This document shows, piece after piece, positions 23,635 through 32,519 of a DNA stretch of 64,000 bases. Positions within the stretch are counted from its first letter, which is position 1; every line of letters begins with the position of its first letter. Below the pieces are notes generated by a model. It saw nothing but the letters and a program-made list of their open reading frames with translations. It ran no database searches and was not told the origin of the DNA. The stretch covers positions 523,053 through 587,052 of the forward strand of contig NZ_PVNH01000004.1 of assembly GCF_003001955.1 (NCBI RefSeq), written 5' to 3'. A program made the position numbers and the translations under genes. This DNA is from Prauserella shujinwangii (GTDB lineage: Bacteria > Actinomycetota > Actinomycetes > Mycobacteriales > Pseudonocardiaceae).

Positions 23635-25156
23635 CGATCCACGCGGCGGCGCCGGCAGCCAGCCTGCCGTCCACCAGCGGGGCGCTCGACAGGAGCACCT
23701 CGCCGGGCGGCAGCGGCACCGGCGCCGCCGACGTGTTCAGCGCGCACACGAGCCCGCCGCTTCCACGGCGGAACGCGAAGCAGCCGGGTGGCGCGCCGTA
23801 CCACTCGATGTCGTCGCCCGCGAACGCGGGATGACCGCGGCGCAGCTCCAGCGCGGCGCGGTACAGCGACAGCGTGGAGTCCGCGCGCTCCAGTTGCGCC
23901 TCGACGGTCAACGGCGTCCACTCGCGCGGCGCCACCGGCACGGAGGTCGCGGTACCGGTGGTGAAACCGAACGGCGGCGCGGTGCCCTCCCACGGCATCG
24001 GCGCGTTGCCGTCCCCGCCGGGTGCGCTGTCGTCCAGACCCAGCTCCTCCCCGTAGTACAGCCAGGTGGCGCCCGGCAGCGCGAGGTGAACCAGGGCCAT
24101 CGCGCGGGCCCGGTCGCGGCCCGCGGCACCGCCGCCGTACCGCCCCGCCAGCCTGCCCACGGCGTGCCCCGCGGGCGCCCACGTCACCGGCGCCCCCACC
24201 GACGCCGCGACGGCCAGGGAACGGCCGATGGCCGTCTGCACCGCGTCGGCGTCGAACCGGGTGTGGCCGAGCCGCGCGTCCAGCCCCAGGTGCAGCTCGT
24301 CGGAACGCAGGTAGCGGGCGAACCGTCGCTCGTCGAGCGCGCGGATCTCCCCGATCGCCACGGTGTCCGGGTACTCGTCGAGCACCTTGCGGATCATCTG
24401 GTGGATGTGGTGCACGCCGTCGTTGTCGAACCGGGGGTCCGGCGCGCCCGGTTCGGCGTCCGGCAGCCCCGCCGGCTTGGCCATGCCGTGCGCCGCGCCG
24501 ATACGGAACCCGTCCACCCTGCGGTCGAGCCAGAACCGCAGCGTCCGTTCGAAATCCGCCTGCACCTCGGGGTCGGCCCAGTTGAGGTCGGGCTGGCCGG
24601 GCCCGAACAGGTGCAGGTACCACTGCCCGTCGGGCGCCCGCGTCCAGGCGGGCCCGCCGGTGACGGACACCCAGTTGTTCGGTGGCAGCTGCGCACCGCC
24701 TTCGCCGGTGTCCCGGCCGTCCCGGAAGTGGTAGCGCTCGCGCTCGCGGCTGCCCGCACCGGCGGCCAGCGCGGCGGTGAACCAGGCGTGCCGGTCGCTG
24801 GTGTGGTTGGGCACCAGGTCGAGCACGACGCGGATGCCTGCCCGGTGCAGGTCGGCGACCAGCTCGTCGAACGTCTCGAGGTTGCCCAGCACCGGGTCGA
24901 CGGCGCGGTGGCCCGCGATGTCGTAGCCACCGGCGGCGGTGGGGGAGAGGTAGAACGGTGTCAGCGACACCGCGTCGACGCCGAGCAGCTCCAGGTAGCC
25001 GAGCCGGGTGCGCAGGCCCTCCAGATCGCCGACCCCGTCGCCGTCCGAGTCGGCGAACGAGCGCAGGTGGACGCGGTAGAACACGGCGCCGGCCCACCAG
25101 CCGCGCCGCCGCGGTCGTTCGCGCGTCGCCCGCCGGGCGCCGAGGGTTCTGCGCAC
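23600..25156 (-). CDS. GH13 alpha-glucosidase-like protein, catalytic residues lost
   Basis: 518 aa, full length with the (beta/alpha)8 plan: AVFYRVHLRSFADSDGDGVG, VVLDLVPNHTS (region I) and YYGEELGLDD near the end. In region II the nucleophile is Gly220 (VDGFRIGAAHG; normally D). In region IV the N-H-D motif is replaced by G-H-A (330-332, WAPAGHAVG). Only the acid/base Glu270 (AIGEI) remains. Normal GH13 hydrolysis is therefore impossible, so this is a pseudoenzyme or a decaying gene. GTG start 4 bases after the glbO stop. The position matches M. tuberculosis Rv2471 (aglA). Confidence 0.85.
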   Translation of the reverse strand: MRRTLGARRATRERPRRRGWWAGAVFYRVHLRSFADSDGDGVGDLEGLRTRLGYLELLGVDAVSLTPFYLSPTAAGGYDIAGHRAVDPVLGNLETFDELVADLHRAGIRVVLDLVPNHTSDRHAWFTAALAAGAGSRERERYHFRDGRDTGEGGAQLPPNNWVSVTGGPAWTRAPDGQWYLHLFGPGQPDLNWADPEVQADFERTLRFWLDRRVDGFRIGAAHGMAKPAGLPDAEPGAPDPRFDNDGVHHIHQMIRKVLDEYPDTVAIGEIRALDERRFARYLRSDELHLGLDARLGHTRFDADAVQTAIGRSLAVAASVGAPVTWAPAGHAVGRLAGRYGGGAAGRDRARAMALVHLALPGATWLYYGEELGLDDSAPGGDGNAPMPWEGTAPPFGFTTGTATSVPVAPREWTPLTVEAQLERADSTLSLYRAALELRRGHPAFAGDDIEWYGAPPGCFAFRRGSGGLVCALNTSAAPVPLPPGEVLLSSAPLVDGRLAAGAAAWIVSGRSAAASGR

Positions 25157-25160
25157 CCGG

Positions 25161-25571
25161 TCACACCCAGCTGTTCATCATCGAGTGCGCCGCCATCTCC
25201 AGGTACTCCCACAGCTGCGTGCGGTACGGCTCGTCGAGGCCGGCCTCGTCGACCGCGACCCGCATGGCGCGCAGCCAGGCGTCCCGCTCGATCGGCCCGA
25301 TCTTGAACGGCGCGTGCCGCATCCGCAGCCGGGGATGGCCGCGCTGGTCGGAGTAGGTGTGCGGGCCGCCCCAGTACTGCATGAGGAACAGCCGCAGCCG
25401 CTCCTCGGCCGGCCCGAGGTCCTGCTCCGGGTAGAGCGGGCGCAGCACCTCGTCCTCGGCGACCTCGGCGTAGAACCGCGCGACGATCTTGCGGAAGGTC
25501 GGTTCGCCGCCGACGGCCTCGTATAAGCTGCGGGGGTCGCTCGCCTGCGGTTCGCTGCTCACGTCTGCCAC
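25161..25571 (-). CDS. glbO: Group II truncated haemoglobin (TrHbO)
   Basis: 136 aa. Close to M. tuberculosis GlbO along the whole length. Key residues: proximal His86 in RMRHAPF, Tyr34 (B10) in RFYAEV, Tyr47 at CD1 (LYPEQ) and Trp99 (G8) in ERDAWL. The C-terminal motif [15 protein letters not shown] is typical. It binds O2 and is linked to redox and respiratory functions in mycobacteria. It is translated just ahead of the GH13 gene, the same pairing as Rv2470-Rv2471. Confidence 0.96.
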   Translation of the reverse strand: MADVSSEPQASDPRSLYEAVGGEPTFRKIVARFYAEVAEDEVLRPLYPEQDLGPAEERLRLFLMQYWGGPHTYSDQRGHPRLRMRHAPFKIGPIERDAWLRAMRVAVDEAGLDEPYRTQLWEYLEMAAHSMMNSWV

Positions 25572-25610
25572 GTCTCCATTCTGCCTGTCTGCCTGCGGCC
25601 GCGGCCCGGC

Positions 25611-26597
25611 TCAGCCACCGTTGCCGCCGGTCTGGCCGGTACCGAAGAACCTGCCCAGTGGCGGTTCGAAACCCGCGTCCTCGATGGCGTTCATGATCTT
25701 GGCGCGCAGGGCGCGCTGCACCGCCCACTGCCTGCCGGGCCGGACCTTCACGGTCAGCCGCAGTGTGACGCTCTCCGGTGTCACGCTCTCCACGCCGAGC
25801 ACCTCGGGCGGCTCCAGCACGTCGGGGGCGATCGACTCGCTCGCGGCGGCGCTGGTGGCCACGCCCTCGAGCACGGTGGTGGCCCGGTCGACGTCGGTGT
25901 TGTAGCTGAACGGGATGTCCACCAGCGCGACGGCGTAGCCCTGGCTGGAGTTGCCGACGCGGAGCACTTCGCCGTTGCGGACGTACCACACGGTGCCGTT
26001 GATGTCGCGCAGCGTGGTGATGCGCAGGCCGACCGCCTCCACCTCGCCGACCGCCTCGCCCACGTCGACGATGTCGCCGACGCCGTACTGGTCCTCCAGC
26101 ATCATGAAGATCCCGGAGAGGAAGTCCCGCACCAGGTTCTGCGCGCCGAACCCCAGCGCGACACCCACGATGCCCGCCGAGGCCAGGATCGGGCCAAGGT
26201 TGATGCCCAGCTCGCCGAGCACCAGCACGAAGGCCAGGCCGTACACCACGAACGAGGTGACCGACTTCAGCACCGAGCCGATCGTCTTGGCCCGCTGCCT
26301 GCGGCGCTCCAGCACCACCGGGCCCAGCACCTCGGGCGCCCGTTCCCGCAGCGGCCGCAGCACGGCGGGCAGCTTGTCCCCGTTGCCGGGGGTGGTGGTG
26401 AGCCGGTCGATCAGCTTGCGGATGAGCAACCGGGCCAGGACGGCGATGACGACGATCAGCAGGATGCGCAGCGGCTTGGCGACGAGCCAGTTCGCCGATC
26501 CCGCCAGCCAGGCGTTGCCCGTGAGGTGCCAGACCTGCTGGCACCAGCTGCCCGCGTCCTCGATGCACGAGGGCGGTTCGCTCAGCGACCAGTTCAC
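25611..26597 (-). CDS. Small-conductance mechanosensitive channel (MscS family)
   Basis: 328 aa. GTG 26597 is chosen because AAGGAG lies 11 bases upstream; the longer frame has no start with a ribosome site. Three hydrophobic segments (about 40-60, 112-134, 138-165). The last is the pore helix: GIVGVALGFGAQNLVRDFLS, then the beta-domain start GIFMMLEDQYGVGDIV. The soluble vestibule ends in KIMNAIEDAGFEPP. It releases osmolytes on hypo-osmotic shock. A Gly/Gln-rich C-terminal tail (GTGQTGGNGG) is present. It lies 39 bases upstream of glbO on the same strand. Confidence 0.92.
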   Translation of the reverse strand: MNWSLSEPPSCIEDAGSWCQQVWHLTGNAWLAGSANWLVAKPLRILLIVVIAVLARLLIRKLIDRLTTTPGNGDKLPAVLRPLRERAPEVLGPVVLERRRQRAKTIGSVLKSVTSFVVYGLAFVLVLGELGINLGPILASAGIVGVALGFGAQNLVRDFLSGIFMMLEDQYGVGDIVDVGEAVGEVEAVGLRITTLRDINGTVWYVRNGEVLRVGNSSQGYAVALVDIPFSYNTDVDRATTVLEGVATSAAASESIAPDVLEPPEVLGVESVTPESVTLRLTVKVRPGRQWAVQRALRAKIMNAIEDAGFEPPLGRFFGTGQTGGNGG

Positions 26598-26784
26598 GTC
26601 GGGGACTGCTCCTTCCGCAATTGTGACGCCGCCCACTCCGGTGGTTCCACGGCGCCGCTCGCCGGGGCATGGTGACCTCGTCGAGTCACCAGCAACCGTA
26701 CTTGCGGACGACACGTGGCCTAACGCACGTGCGTTCCGGGGGCGATCTGTGGTCGACTAGGACTGCACCGGTGGAGGTGGTCGC

Positions 26785-27543
26785 GTGCCAGACCGACAAC
26801 CGATCCCCGACGGCGCCCCATCCCGGCATCCGGCCGGGCAGGCGCCGGAGGGTTTGCTGTGCGCGCCGGTTCCGGCCGGGGGCCTCACCGCCCCGCATCC
26901 GGCCGCGATGCCGGGCGGTCCGACGACCGGGCCGCAGCCGACGGGACCACCGTCCGGCCGTGGCCGCGTCACACGCTCGCACGGCCAGCGCCGTTCGCGG
27001 GATCCGGGAACCGGTCCGACCACCGGCTGGGGAAAACGCCGGGTGCTCCTGCTCAATGCCACGTTCGAACCGCTGACGGCGCTGCCGCTGCGGCGCGCGA
27101 TCGTGCTGCTGGTCTGCGGCAAGGCGGAGGTGGTCCACGAGGACCCGGCGGGGCTCACGCTGCATGCGGCGACGATGGCGGTGGAGGTCCCCTCGGTCAT
27201 CCGGCTCAGCAACTACGTGCGGGTACCGTACCGGGCGCAGGTGCCGCTCACGCGCGCGGGGCTCATGCATCGGGACCGGTTCCGCTGCGCCTACTGCGGC
27301 GGGCGCGCGGAGACGATCGATCACGTGGTGCCGCGCAGCCGAGGAGGTGCGCACACGTGGCAGAACTGTGTGGCCTGCTGTGCCAAGTGCAACCACCGCA
27401 AGGCGGACAAGCTGCTGTCCGAGCTGGGCTGGCGGCTGCGGGTGGTGCCCCGGGCGCCGCACGGGCCGCACTGGCGGCTGCTGGCGCACTCCGGCGAGGC
27501 GGATCCGGTCTGGCAGCAGTACCTTGGCGCCCCGGCCGCGTGA
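26785..27543 (+). CDS. HNH endonuclease-family protein (Rv2469c-like)
   Basis: 252 aa, GTG start with GGAGGTGG upstream. The first 80 residues are Pro/Gly-rich and probably disordered. The conserved core begins RRVLLLNATFEPLTALPLRR. The HNH motif follows: CAYCGGRAETIDHVVPRSRG, then WQNCVACCAKCNHRKADK, with the two CxxC pairs that hold the structural zinc. This family is widespread next to glbO and pepN in actinobacteria (Rv2469c in M. tuberculosis), and its cellular role is unknown. It is convergent with the RGVRVT-repeat gene downstream. Confidence 0.9.
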   Translation: MPDRQPIPDGAPSRHPAGQAPEGLLCAPVPAGGLTAPHPAAMPGGPTTGPQPTGPPSGRGRVTRSHGQRRSRDPGTGPTTGWGKRRVLLLNATFEPLTALPLRRAIVLLVCGKAEVVHEDPAGLTLHAATMAVEVPSVIRLSNYVRVPYRAQVPLTRAGLMHRDRFRCAYCGGRAETIDHVVPRSRGGAHTWQNCVACCAKCNHRKADKLLSELGWRLRVVPRAPHGPHWRLLAHSGEADPVWQQYLGAPAA

Positions 27544-27614
27544 GCCGCGGCCGGGGGCGCGCCAGAGTGGAAGGTGGGCCGACGCCGGGTGGCGGCCGTT
27601 TTTCTGTCGTGTCG

Positions 27615-28010
27615 TCAGGCGGCGAGGGCGTACTCGGAACGCGCGGTGACCCGCACGCCACGGGTGACCCGGACGCCGCGGTCGGCGCTGGCGGTGACCC
27701 GCACGCCGCGCGTGACCCGGACGCCACGCTGTGCGCAGGAGGTGACGCGCACGCCACGGGTGACGCGCACGCCACGGGTGACGCGGACGCCGCGGTCGGC
27801 GCTGGCGGTGACCCGCACGCCGCGCGTGACCCGGACGCCACGCTGTGCGCAGGAGGTGACGGGCACGCCACGGGTGACCCGGACGCCGCGGTCGGCGCTG
27901 GCGGTGACGCGCACGCCGCGGGTGACCCGGACGCCACGCTCGGTCGACATGGCGGGCAGTGACGAAGCGCTAGCGGATGTCGCCTGGGTGGGGGTGAGGG
28001 CGCTAGGCAT
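27615..28010 (-). CDS. RGVRVT tandem-repeat protein, 131 aa
   Basis: The ATG at 28010 follows AGGAGG at 5-base spacing, strong support for this strand. A 24-residue leader (MPSALTPTQATSASASSLPA, then MSTE) precedes thirteen RGVRVT hexapeptides, one of them RGVPVT. They come in pairs, one triplet, separated by alternating tetrapeptides ASAD and SCAQ. A short tail, ARSEYALAA, ends the protein. Both Cys residues lie in the SCAQ spacers. The alternating V-x-V-T pattern should favour beta strands, so a solenoid or an amyloid-like sheet is possible. There is no transmembrane segment and no known family. A modified-peptide precursor with repeated cores is an alternative, but no modification enzyme is adjacent. 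Confidence 0.6.
   Translation of the reverse strand: MPSALTPTQATSASASSLPAMSTERGVRVTRGVRVTASADRGVRVTRGVPVTSCAQRGVRVTRGVRVTASADRGVRVTRGVRVTRGVRVTSCAQRGVRVTRGVRVTASADRGVRVTRGVRVTARSEYALAA
27645..27938. repeat. Tandem array: 18-bp units with alternating 12-bp spacers
   Basis: Thirteen 18-bp units (plus strand GGTGACSCGSACGCCRCG) are arranged in pairs, one triplet, with 12-bp spacers of two kinds (GTCGGCGCTGGC-like and CTGTGCGCAGGA-like) in alternation. All units are multiples of 3 bases, so the frame is kept on both strands. It is the coding repeat of the RGVRVT gene, and copy number could change by slippage. Confidence 0.85.
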
Positions 28011-28083
28011 GGAGTCCTCCTGTGACCGGTGCGTGATCTTGCGGGGGTGGGATGGGGTGGGCGCAAGGCCCGTACAGGTGAAA

Positions 28084-28112
28084 AACGTACGAGCATTTCA
28101 CGGGGGGAACAA
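28084..28112 (-). promoter_or_regulatory. Candidate promoter of the RGVRVT gene
   Basis: Read on the minus strand, TTGTTC (28107-28112) and TACGTT (28084-28089) are 17 bases apart, a good vegetative sigma-factor layout. It would give a leader of about 65 bases before the Shine-Dalgarno site. The rest of the 28011-28301 divergent interval shows no gene. Confidence 0.4.
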
Positions 28113-28289
28113 GGCGAGTGCGCCCGGTGCCGCCGCACGTACGTTGAACTGCGACCTTTCGCGCGGCGCTTTTCGGCTCAACGTGGGAGCGGGTCCGTGG
28201 CAAACGATGGACGGCCGGTTTCGGACGACAAACGGCCTCCCGGGCGGGCTCCGGCCGTGCCGCCTGGTGGACGTGCCGACGTCGTCGGA

Positions 28290-28295
28290 TACCCT
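28290..28295 (+). promoter_or_regulatory. -10 hexamer TACCCT of ctaJ (leaderless)
   Basis: TACCCT ends 6 bases before the GTG at 28302. No Shine-Dalgarno site precedes that start, which supports leaderless translation. Confidence 0.5.
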
Positions 28296-28301
28296 GCGCG
28301 C

Positions 28302-28538
28302 GTGAACATCGTCGAGACGATCCTGGTCTTCGTGGGCATCCCGCTCGCGATCTACGGCGTCTGCGCGCTGGCCACCCTGCGGTCAAAGCTCGCCGGCAGC
28401 CCGAGGTACCGGCCCGGGCAGCCGTGGGAGTACCCCCCGATGTGGTGGAGCGCCCACCCGGACGGCGTCGCCCAGCCCGCTGCCGCCGAAGGCCCGTCCC
28501 CCTCGAAGGACCGTGGAGGTGCTCGTGGCAACTGGTGA
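28302..28538 (+). CDS. ctaJ: aa3-type cytochrome oxidase subunit CtaJ
   Basis: 78 aa, one N-terminal membrane helix (VETILVFVGIPLAIYGVCAL) followed by RYRPGQPWEYPPMWWSAHPD. That Pro/Trp-rich segment and the size match CtaJ, the small accessory subunit of the actinobacterial bcc-aa3 supercomplex (MSMEG_4693 in M. smegmatis). The genomic place also agrees: beside the HNH gene and the DUF5130 gene. It probably sits in the plasma membrane with the cytoplasmic or periplasmic tail against the oxidase. The 3' end overlaps the DUF5130 gene by 14 bases. Confidence 0.8.
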   Translation: MNIVETILVFVGIPLAIYGVCALATLRSKLAGSPRYRPGQPWEYPPMWWSAHPDGVAQPAAAEGPSPSKDRGGARGNW

Positions 28539-29022
28539 GCTGGCCCGCGAGAGCAAGTCGACCGGCCTCGAGGGCACCGAGCTGCAGCCCGGCGCCGCCG
28601 TGACGGCGAGTGGCCGAGTCTCGGTCGCTCAGATGTACGAGCCTCCTGCTCCATCCGGTCCATTCGGCACTAGGCAGCTTGCCCGGTTGGACGAGGCCCT
28701 GACGCTGGCGAGCCGGGAGACCGGCCTGGAGTTCAGCATCTACCTCGGCGAGCTCGGTGACGACAGCCGCCAGGGTGCGGAGTCGCTGCACGACACGCTC
28801 GGCGAGCAGGGCGATCGTACGGTGCTGATCGCCGTCTCGCCAGGGGAGCGTGTCGTGGAGGTGCTCACCGGCGCCGACGCGAAGTACCGGGTCACCGACC
28901 GCGCCGCCAAGCTGGCCGTGATGAGCATGGTCGCCTCGTTCAAGGAGGGCGACCTCATCGGCGGGCTGATCAGCGGCCTGCGCATGATGGCCGACCAGGC
29001 GGGCCCCGCCCCCCAGCGCTGA
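28525..29022 (+). CDS. DUF5130 family protein (Rv2468c-like)
   Basis: 165 aa. GTG 28525 is chosen because GGAGG sits 5 bases upstream; an earlier in-frame GTG (28513) lacks one. The fold resembles TPM/YgcG-like domains: GPFGTRQLARLDEALTLASR, then FSIYLGELG, then VLIAVSPGERVVEVLTGADA and AVMSMVASFKEGDLIGGLIS. The N-terminal 40 residues are not conserved-looking. It is cytoplasmic by prediction. Overlap with ctaJ implies coordinated expression, and a link to the oxidase complex is a reasonable guess. Confidence 0.82.
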   Translation: MATGELARESKSTGLEGTELQPGAAVTASGRVSVAQMYEPPAPSGPFGTRQLARLDEALTLASRETGLEFSIYLGELGDDSRQGAESLHDTLGEQGDRTVLIAVSPGERVVEVLTGADAKYRVTDRAAKLAVMSMVASFKEGDLIGGLISGLRMMADQAGPAPQR

Positions 29023-29027
29023 CCTTC

Positions 29028-29137
29028 GTCCCCCAAGGCCACCTTGGTCGCGCCCACCCGTCTCCCACCACCGCCCCAACGGAGACGCTGCGCGCCGCTG
29101 TGCTCGATTCCACCAACCAAGGTCGCCTTGGGGGGAC
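29028..29137. terminator. Large nested inverted repeat between convergent genes
   Basis: GTCCCCCAAGGCCACCTTGGT (29028-29048) pairs with its near-complement at 29116-29137. Inside lies a second stem, CGTCTCC/GGAGACG (29059-29065 and 29081-29087). It lies between DUF5130 (rightward) and pepN (leftward), so it probably terminates both. Confidence 0.6.
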
Positions 29138-29152
29138 TTGTCGTCTCCGCTG

Positions 29153-31717
29153 TCAGCTTTCGTCGAACTGGCGGGCGGCGAGCGCCCGCACGATGCCGGC
29201 CCTGCCCTCGGACACCAGGCGGCGCAGTGCGGGAGCGTGCTCCCCGGCCAGCCACTCGTCCGCGGCCGCCACGCCGTTCTCCGACACGTCCCACGACGGG
29301 TACAGGCCCACCACCGTCGGCTGCGCCCGCTCGCTGGACCGGCGGCTCCACACCTCGTCGAGCACCGCGAAGTACTTCTCGACGTACTCGCCGAGCAGGT
29401 GCTTCTGCGCCGGGTGGGCGAAGCCGGAGATGATCGCCTCGTTCACCGCGTTCGGCAGCTCGTCGTCGTACACCGCCCGCTGCCACGCCTCGGCCTTGGC
29501 CTCCGCGTCCGGCCGCAGTGCGCGGGCCCGCTCGGCGTGCCGGTGGCCCGCGGCGGTGTCGTCCCGCCGCCGCTCCGCGCCGATCTCCGCCTCGCCCGCC
29601 GCGCCGTGCGCGACGAGGGCGTGCAGCAGCCGCCAGCGCAGGTCCGTGTCCACCGTCAGCCCCGGCAGCGGCGCCGTGCCGTCGAACCAGCCGGACACCG
29701 CCCGCAGCGCCTCCTCGCCCAGCACGGAGCTCGTCAGCGAGTTGACGAACGCGAGCTGGTGGTCCGACCCCGGTTCGGCGGCCCGCGCCAGCTCCAGCAG
29801 CCGCTCGGTGAACGCGGGCCAGCCGTGCTGCCGGGCCCACGCGGGCTCGGCGTAGGAGTTCAGCGCCGTCTGCGCCTGCAGCAGGAGCCGCTGCACGACA
29901 CCCACCTCGCTCTCGGCGCCGATTCCCCGCAGCACCAGCGTGACGAAGTCGCGGGCCTTCAGCTCCGCCTCGCGTGTCATCTCCCACGCGGCCGACCAGC
30001 ACAGCGTGCGCGGCAGGGGCTCGGCGATGTCGGCGATGCGGTCGACGAGTGTCACCAGCGAGTCGTTGTCCAGCCGCATCGTGCAGTACGTGAGGTCGTC
30101 GTCGTTGACCAGCACCAGCTTCCCGCGATGCACGCCGACCAGGTCCGGCACCTCGGTGCGCTCGCCGTCGACGTCCAGTTCCACCCGGTGGGTACGCACC
30201 AGCCTGCCCGAGCCGTCGTCGTCGTAGACGCCCACGGCCACGCGGTGGGTGCGCAGCTCACCGGCGCCCGGCTTCGCGCCGCCCTGCAGCACCGCGAACG
30301 AGGTGAACGCGCCCGTCTCGTCGACCTCGAAGCGGGGCCGCAGCGAGTTCAGCCCGGTGGTCTCCAGCCACTGCGCGCTCCACCACGACAGGTCGCGCCC
30401 CGAGGCCTCCTCCAGCGCGGCGAGCAGGTCGGCCAGGGTGGCGTTGCCCCACGCGTGCTTGGTGAAGTAGACCCGGAGGCCGGACAGGAAGTTCTCCAGG
30501 CCCACGTACGCCACGAGCTGCTTGAGCACGCTCGCGCCCTTGGCGTAGGTGATGCCGTCGAAGTTCACCTCGACCGCGTGCAGGTCCACGATGTCCGCCG
30601 CGATCGGGTGGGTCGAGGGCAGCTGGTCCTGCCGGTAGGCCCACGACTTCTCGATGTTGGCGAAGCTCGTCCACGCGCCCGTGTACTCGGTGGCCTCGGC
30701 CTGGGCGAGCACGCTCGCGAAGGTGGCGAACGACTCGTTCAGCCACAGGTCGTCCCACCAGCGCATGGTGACCAGGTCGCCGAACCACATGTGCGCCATC
30801 TCGTGCAGCAGCGTCTCCGCGCGCCGTTCGTAGGCGTAGCGCGTGACGCGGCTGCGGAAGACGAAGTCCTCCAGGAACGTCACCGCGCCGGCGTTCTCCA
30901 TCGCCCCGGCGTTGAACTCGGGCACGAACAGCTGGTCGTACTTGGAGAACGGGTAGGTGACGCCGAAGTTGTCGTGGTAGAAGCGGAATCCCTGCTTCGT
31001 CTCGGTGAACAGCCGGTCGGCGTCCATGTACTCGGCCAGCGACTCCCGGCAGTAGATGCCGAGGGGGATCGTGCCGTGCTCGTCGGTGTAGGTGTCGCGC
31101 CACTCGTGGTACGGGCCCGCGATGAGGGCGACCAGGTAGGTGGAGATCCGCTCGGACTCGGCGAAAACCGTGCGGACCGCACCCTCCGGCGTGGTCTCGG
31201 TGGACTCGACGAGCGCGTTGGAGACGATCTTCCAGTCGCTCGGCGCGACCACGGTCAGGCGGTAGGTCGCCTTGAGGTCGGGCTGGTCGAAACAGGCGAA
31301 CATCCGCTTCGCGTCGGCGGTCTCGAACTGCGTGTACAGGTAGACGCCGCCGTCCACCGGGTCGACGAACCGGTGCAGGCCCTCGCCGGTGTTCATGTAC
31401 CGGCAGTCCGCGTGCACCACGAGCTCGTTGGTGTCGGCCAGATCCGGCAGCGCCACGCCGTCGTCCTCGACGTATCCGGACACGTCGAGAGGGGTCCCGT
31501 TCAGCGTCGCGGAGCGGACGTCCTCGGCGACGATGTCCACCCACGACCGCTCACCGGGACGCGCGGCCGCGAAGCGGATCGTGGTCCGGGAGTCGAACGT
31601 GCGCTCGCCGGGACGGCCGTGGCCGTCGGTGAGGTCGAGCTGGATGTCGTACGAGTCCACGGTCAGGAGTTCGGCGCGCTGCTGGGCTTGTTCACGAGTC
31701 AGGTTCGGGGCGGGCAC
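29153..31717 (-). CDS. pepN: Aminopeptidase N (M1 family)
   Basis: 854 aa from GTG 31717, chosen because AGAGG lies 5 bases upstream and the protein then begins [18 protein letters not shown], as family members do. M1 hallmarks: exopeptidase motif AGAMENAG, zinc motif [10 protein letters not shown] with the distal Glu in WLNESFA. The C-terminal ERAP1-like helical domain occupies the last third. It is a cytoplasmic zinc enzyme releasing N-terminal residues from peptides. It is the counterpart of Rv2467 and is convergent with DUF5130. Open frame further upstream reaches 31894 but has no supporting ribosome site. Confidence 0.96.
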   Translation of the reverse strand: MPAPNLTREQAQQRAELLTVDSYDIQLDLTDGHGRPGERTFDSRTTIRFAAARPGERSWVDIVAEDVRSATLNGTPLDVSGYVEDDGVALPDLADTNELVVHADCRYMNTGEGLHRFVDPVDGGVYLYTQFETADAKRMFACFDQPDLKATYRLTVVAPSDWKIVSNALVESTETTPEGAVRTVFAESERISTYLVALIAGPYHEWRDTYTDEHGTIPLGIYCRESLAEYMDADRLFTETKQGFRFYHDNFGVTYPFSKYDQLFVPEFNAGAMENAGAVTFLEDFVFRSRVTRYAYERRAETLLHEMAHMWFGDLVTMRWWDDLWLNESFATFASVLAQAEATEYTGAWTSFANIEKSWAYRQDQLPSTHPIAADIVDLHAVEVNFDGITYAKGASVLKQLVAYVGLENFLSGLRVYFTKHAWGNATLADLLAALEEASGRDLSWWSAQWLETTGLNSLRPRFEVDETGAFTSFAVLQGGAKPGAGELRTHRVAVGVYDDDGSGRLVRTHRVELDVDGERTEVPDLVGVHRGKLVLVNDDDLTYCTMRLDNDSLVTLVDRIADIAEPLPRTLCWSAAWEMTREAELKARDFVTLVLRGIGAESEVGVVQRLLLQAQTALNSYAEPAWARQHGWPAFTERLLELARAAEPGSDHQLAFVNSLTSSVLGEEALRAVSGWFDGTAPLPGLTVDTDLRWRLLHALVAHGAAGEAEIGAERRRDDTAAGHRHAERARALRPDAEAKAEAWQRAVYDDELPNAVNEAIISGFAHPAQKHLLGEYVEKYFAVLDEVWSRRSSERAQPTVVGLYPSWDVSENGVAAADEWLAGEHAPALRRLVSEGRAGIVRALAARQFDES

Positions 31718-31883
31718 GGGCACCTCTGTGCTGGTAGCGGTTGTCAATTGCTCTAGTGCTCTGTGGAGCATCCAATCATGCACGACGGCGCGGCGCCGAC
31801 GGGGAACAAGTGGTGGGTCGCCGGTGTTGCCGCGGGATGGGGAGTTGCTCACGTGCGGTTCCGACGGCGGAAGAGGAGAGACC

Positions 31884-32519
31884 ATGAGCGCCACGAGCGC
31901 AGCCCGGCAGGACTCCAGGACCCGAATCGACTTCTACTTCGATCCGGCCTGTCCGTTCGCCTGGATCACGTCCCGGTGGATCCTGGAGGTGGAGCGGCAC
32001 CGCGAGCTCGACCTGCGGTTCCGGATCATGAGCCTGGCCGTCCTCAACGAGGGTCGCGAGGGGCTGTCCGAGGAGTACCGGGAGCTGCTGACGTCCGCCT
32101 GGGGGCCGGTGCGCGTCGGGATGGCGCTGGCGCAGCGGGACGGCGAGGAGGCCCTGCGGGACTTCTACACGGCCGTCGGCACCCGCAGGCACAACCAGGG
32201 CAACAAGGACTGGGACGCCGTGCTCGGGGAGGCGCTCGCCGAGATCGGCGCGCCCGCGGAGCTCGCCGAGGCGGCGCACTCGACGGAATACGACGAGGCG
32301 GTGCGCAAGAGCCACCACGAGGGCATGGAACCCGTCGGCCTCGACGTCGGCACGCCGACCATCCACATCGACGGCGTCGCGTTCTTCGGCCCGGTGCTCA
32401 GCTCGATCCCGCGTGGCGAGGACGCGGTCCGGATCTTCGACGGCGCCCGGCTGCTCGCCGGGTACCCCGACTTCTACGAGCTGAAGCGGACGCGCAGCGG
32501 GGACCTCAACTTCGACTGA
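31884..32519 (+). CDS. DsbA-family protein, Rv2466c (mycothiol-dependent nitroreductase) type
   Basis: 211 aa, ATG with GAGGAGAG upstream. Thioredoxin-like fold with an inserted helical domain. It matches Rv2466c throughout: [60 protein letters not shown]. Rv2466c uses a CPWC pair with mycothiol/mycoredoxin. Here the motif is C23-P-F-A26, so the resolving cysteine is missing and a monothiol mechanism is implied. No signal peptide, so cytoplasmic. Convergent with the MBL gene, overlapping it by 14 bases. Confidence 0.9.
   Translation: MSATSAARQDSRTRIDFYFDPACPFAWITSRWILEVERHRELDLRFRIMSLAVLNEGREGLSEEYRELLTSAWGPVRVGMALAQRDGEEALRDFYTAVGTRRHNQGNKDWDAVLGEALAEIGAPAELAEAAHSTEYDEAVRKSHHEGMEPVGLDVGTPTIHIDGVAFFGPVLSSIPRGEDAVRIFDGARLLAGYPDFYELKRTRSGDLNFD

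Noticed and set aside
27645..27938. Regular repeats with spacers resembling a CRISPR array
   Set aside because: Spacers are of only two kinds and 12 bases long, the units are 18 bases and keep a reading frame, and no cas gene is near.
27574..28305. Plus-strand frame through the repeat array (VTRTPR repeats)
   Set aside because: No ribosome site, and the minus-strand frame has an ideal AGGAGG-ATG and a promoter. The plus frame runs on into the ctaJ promoter region.
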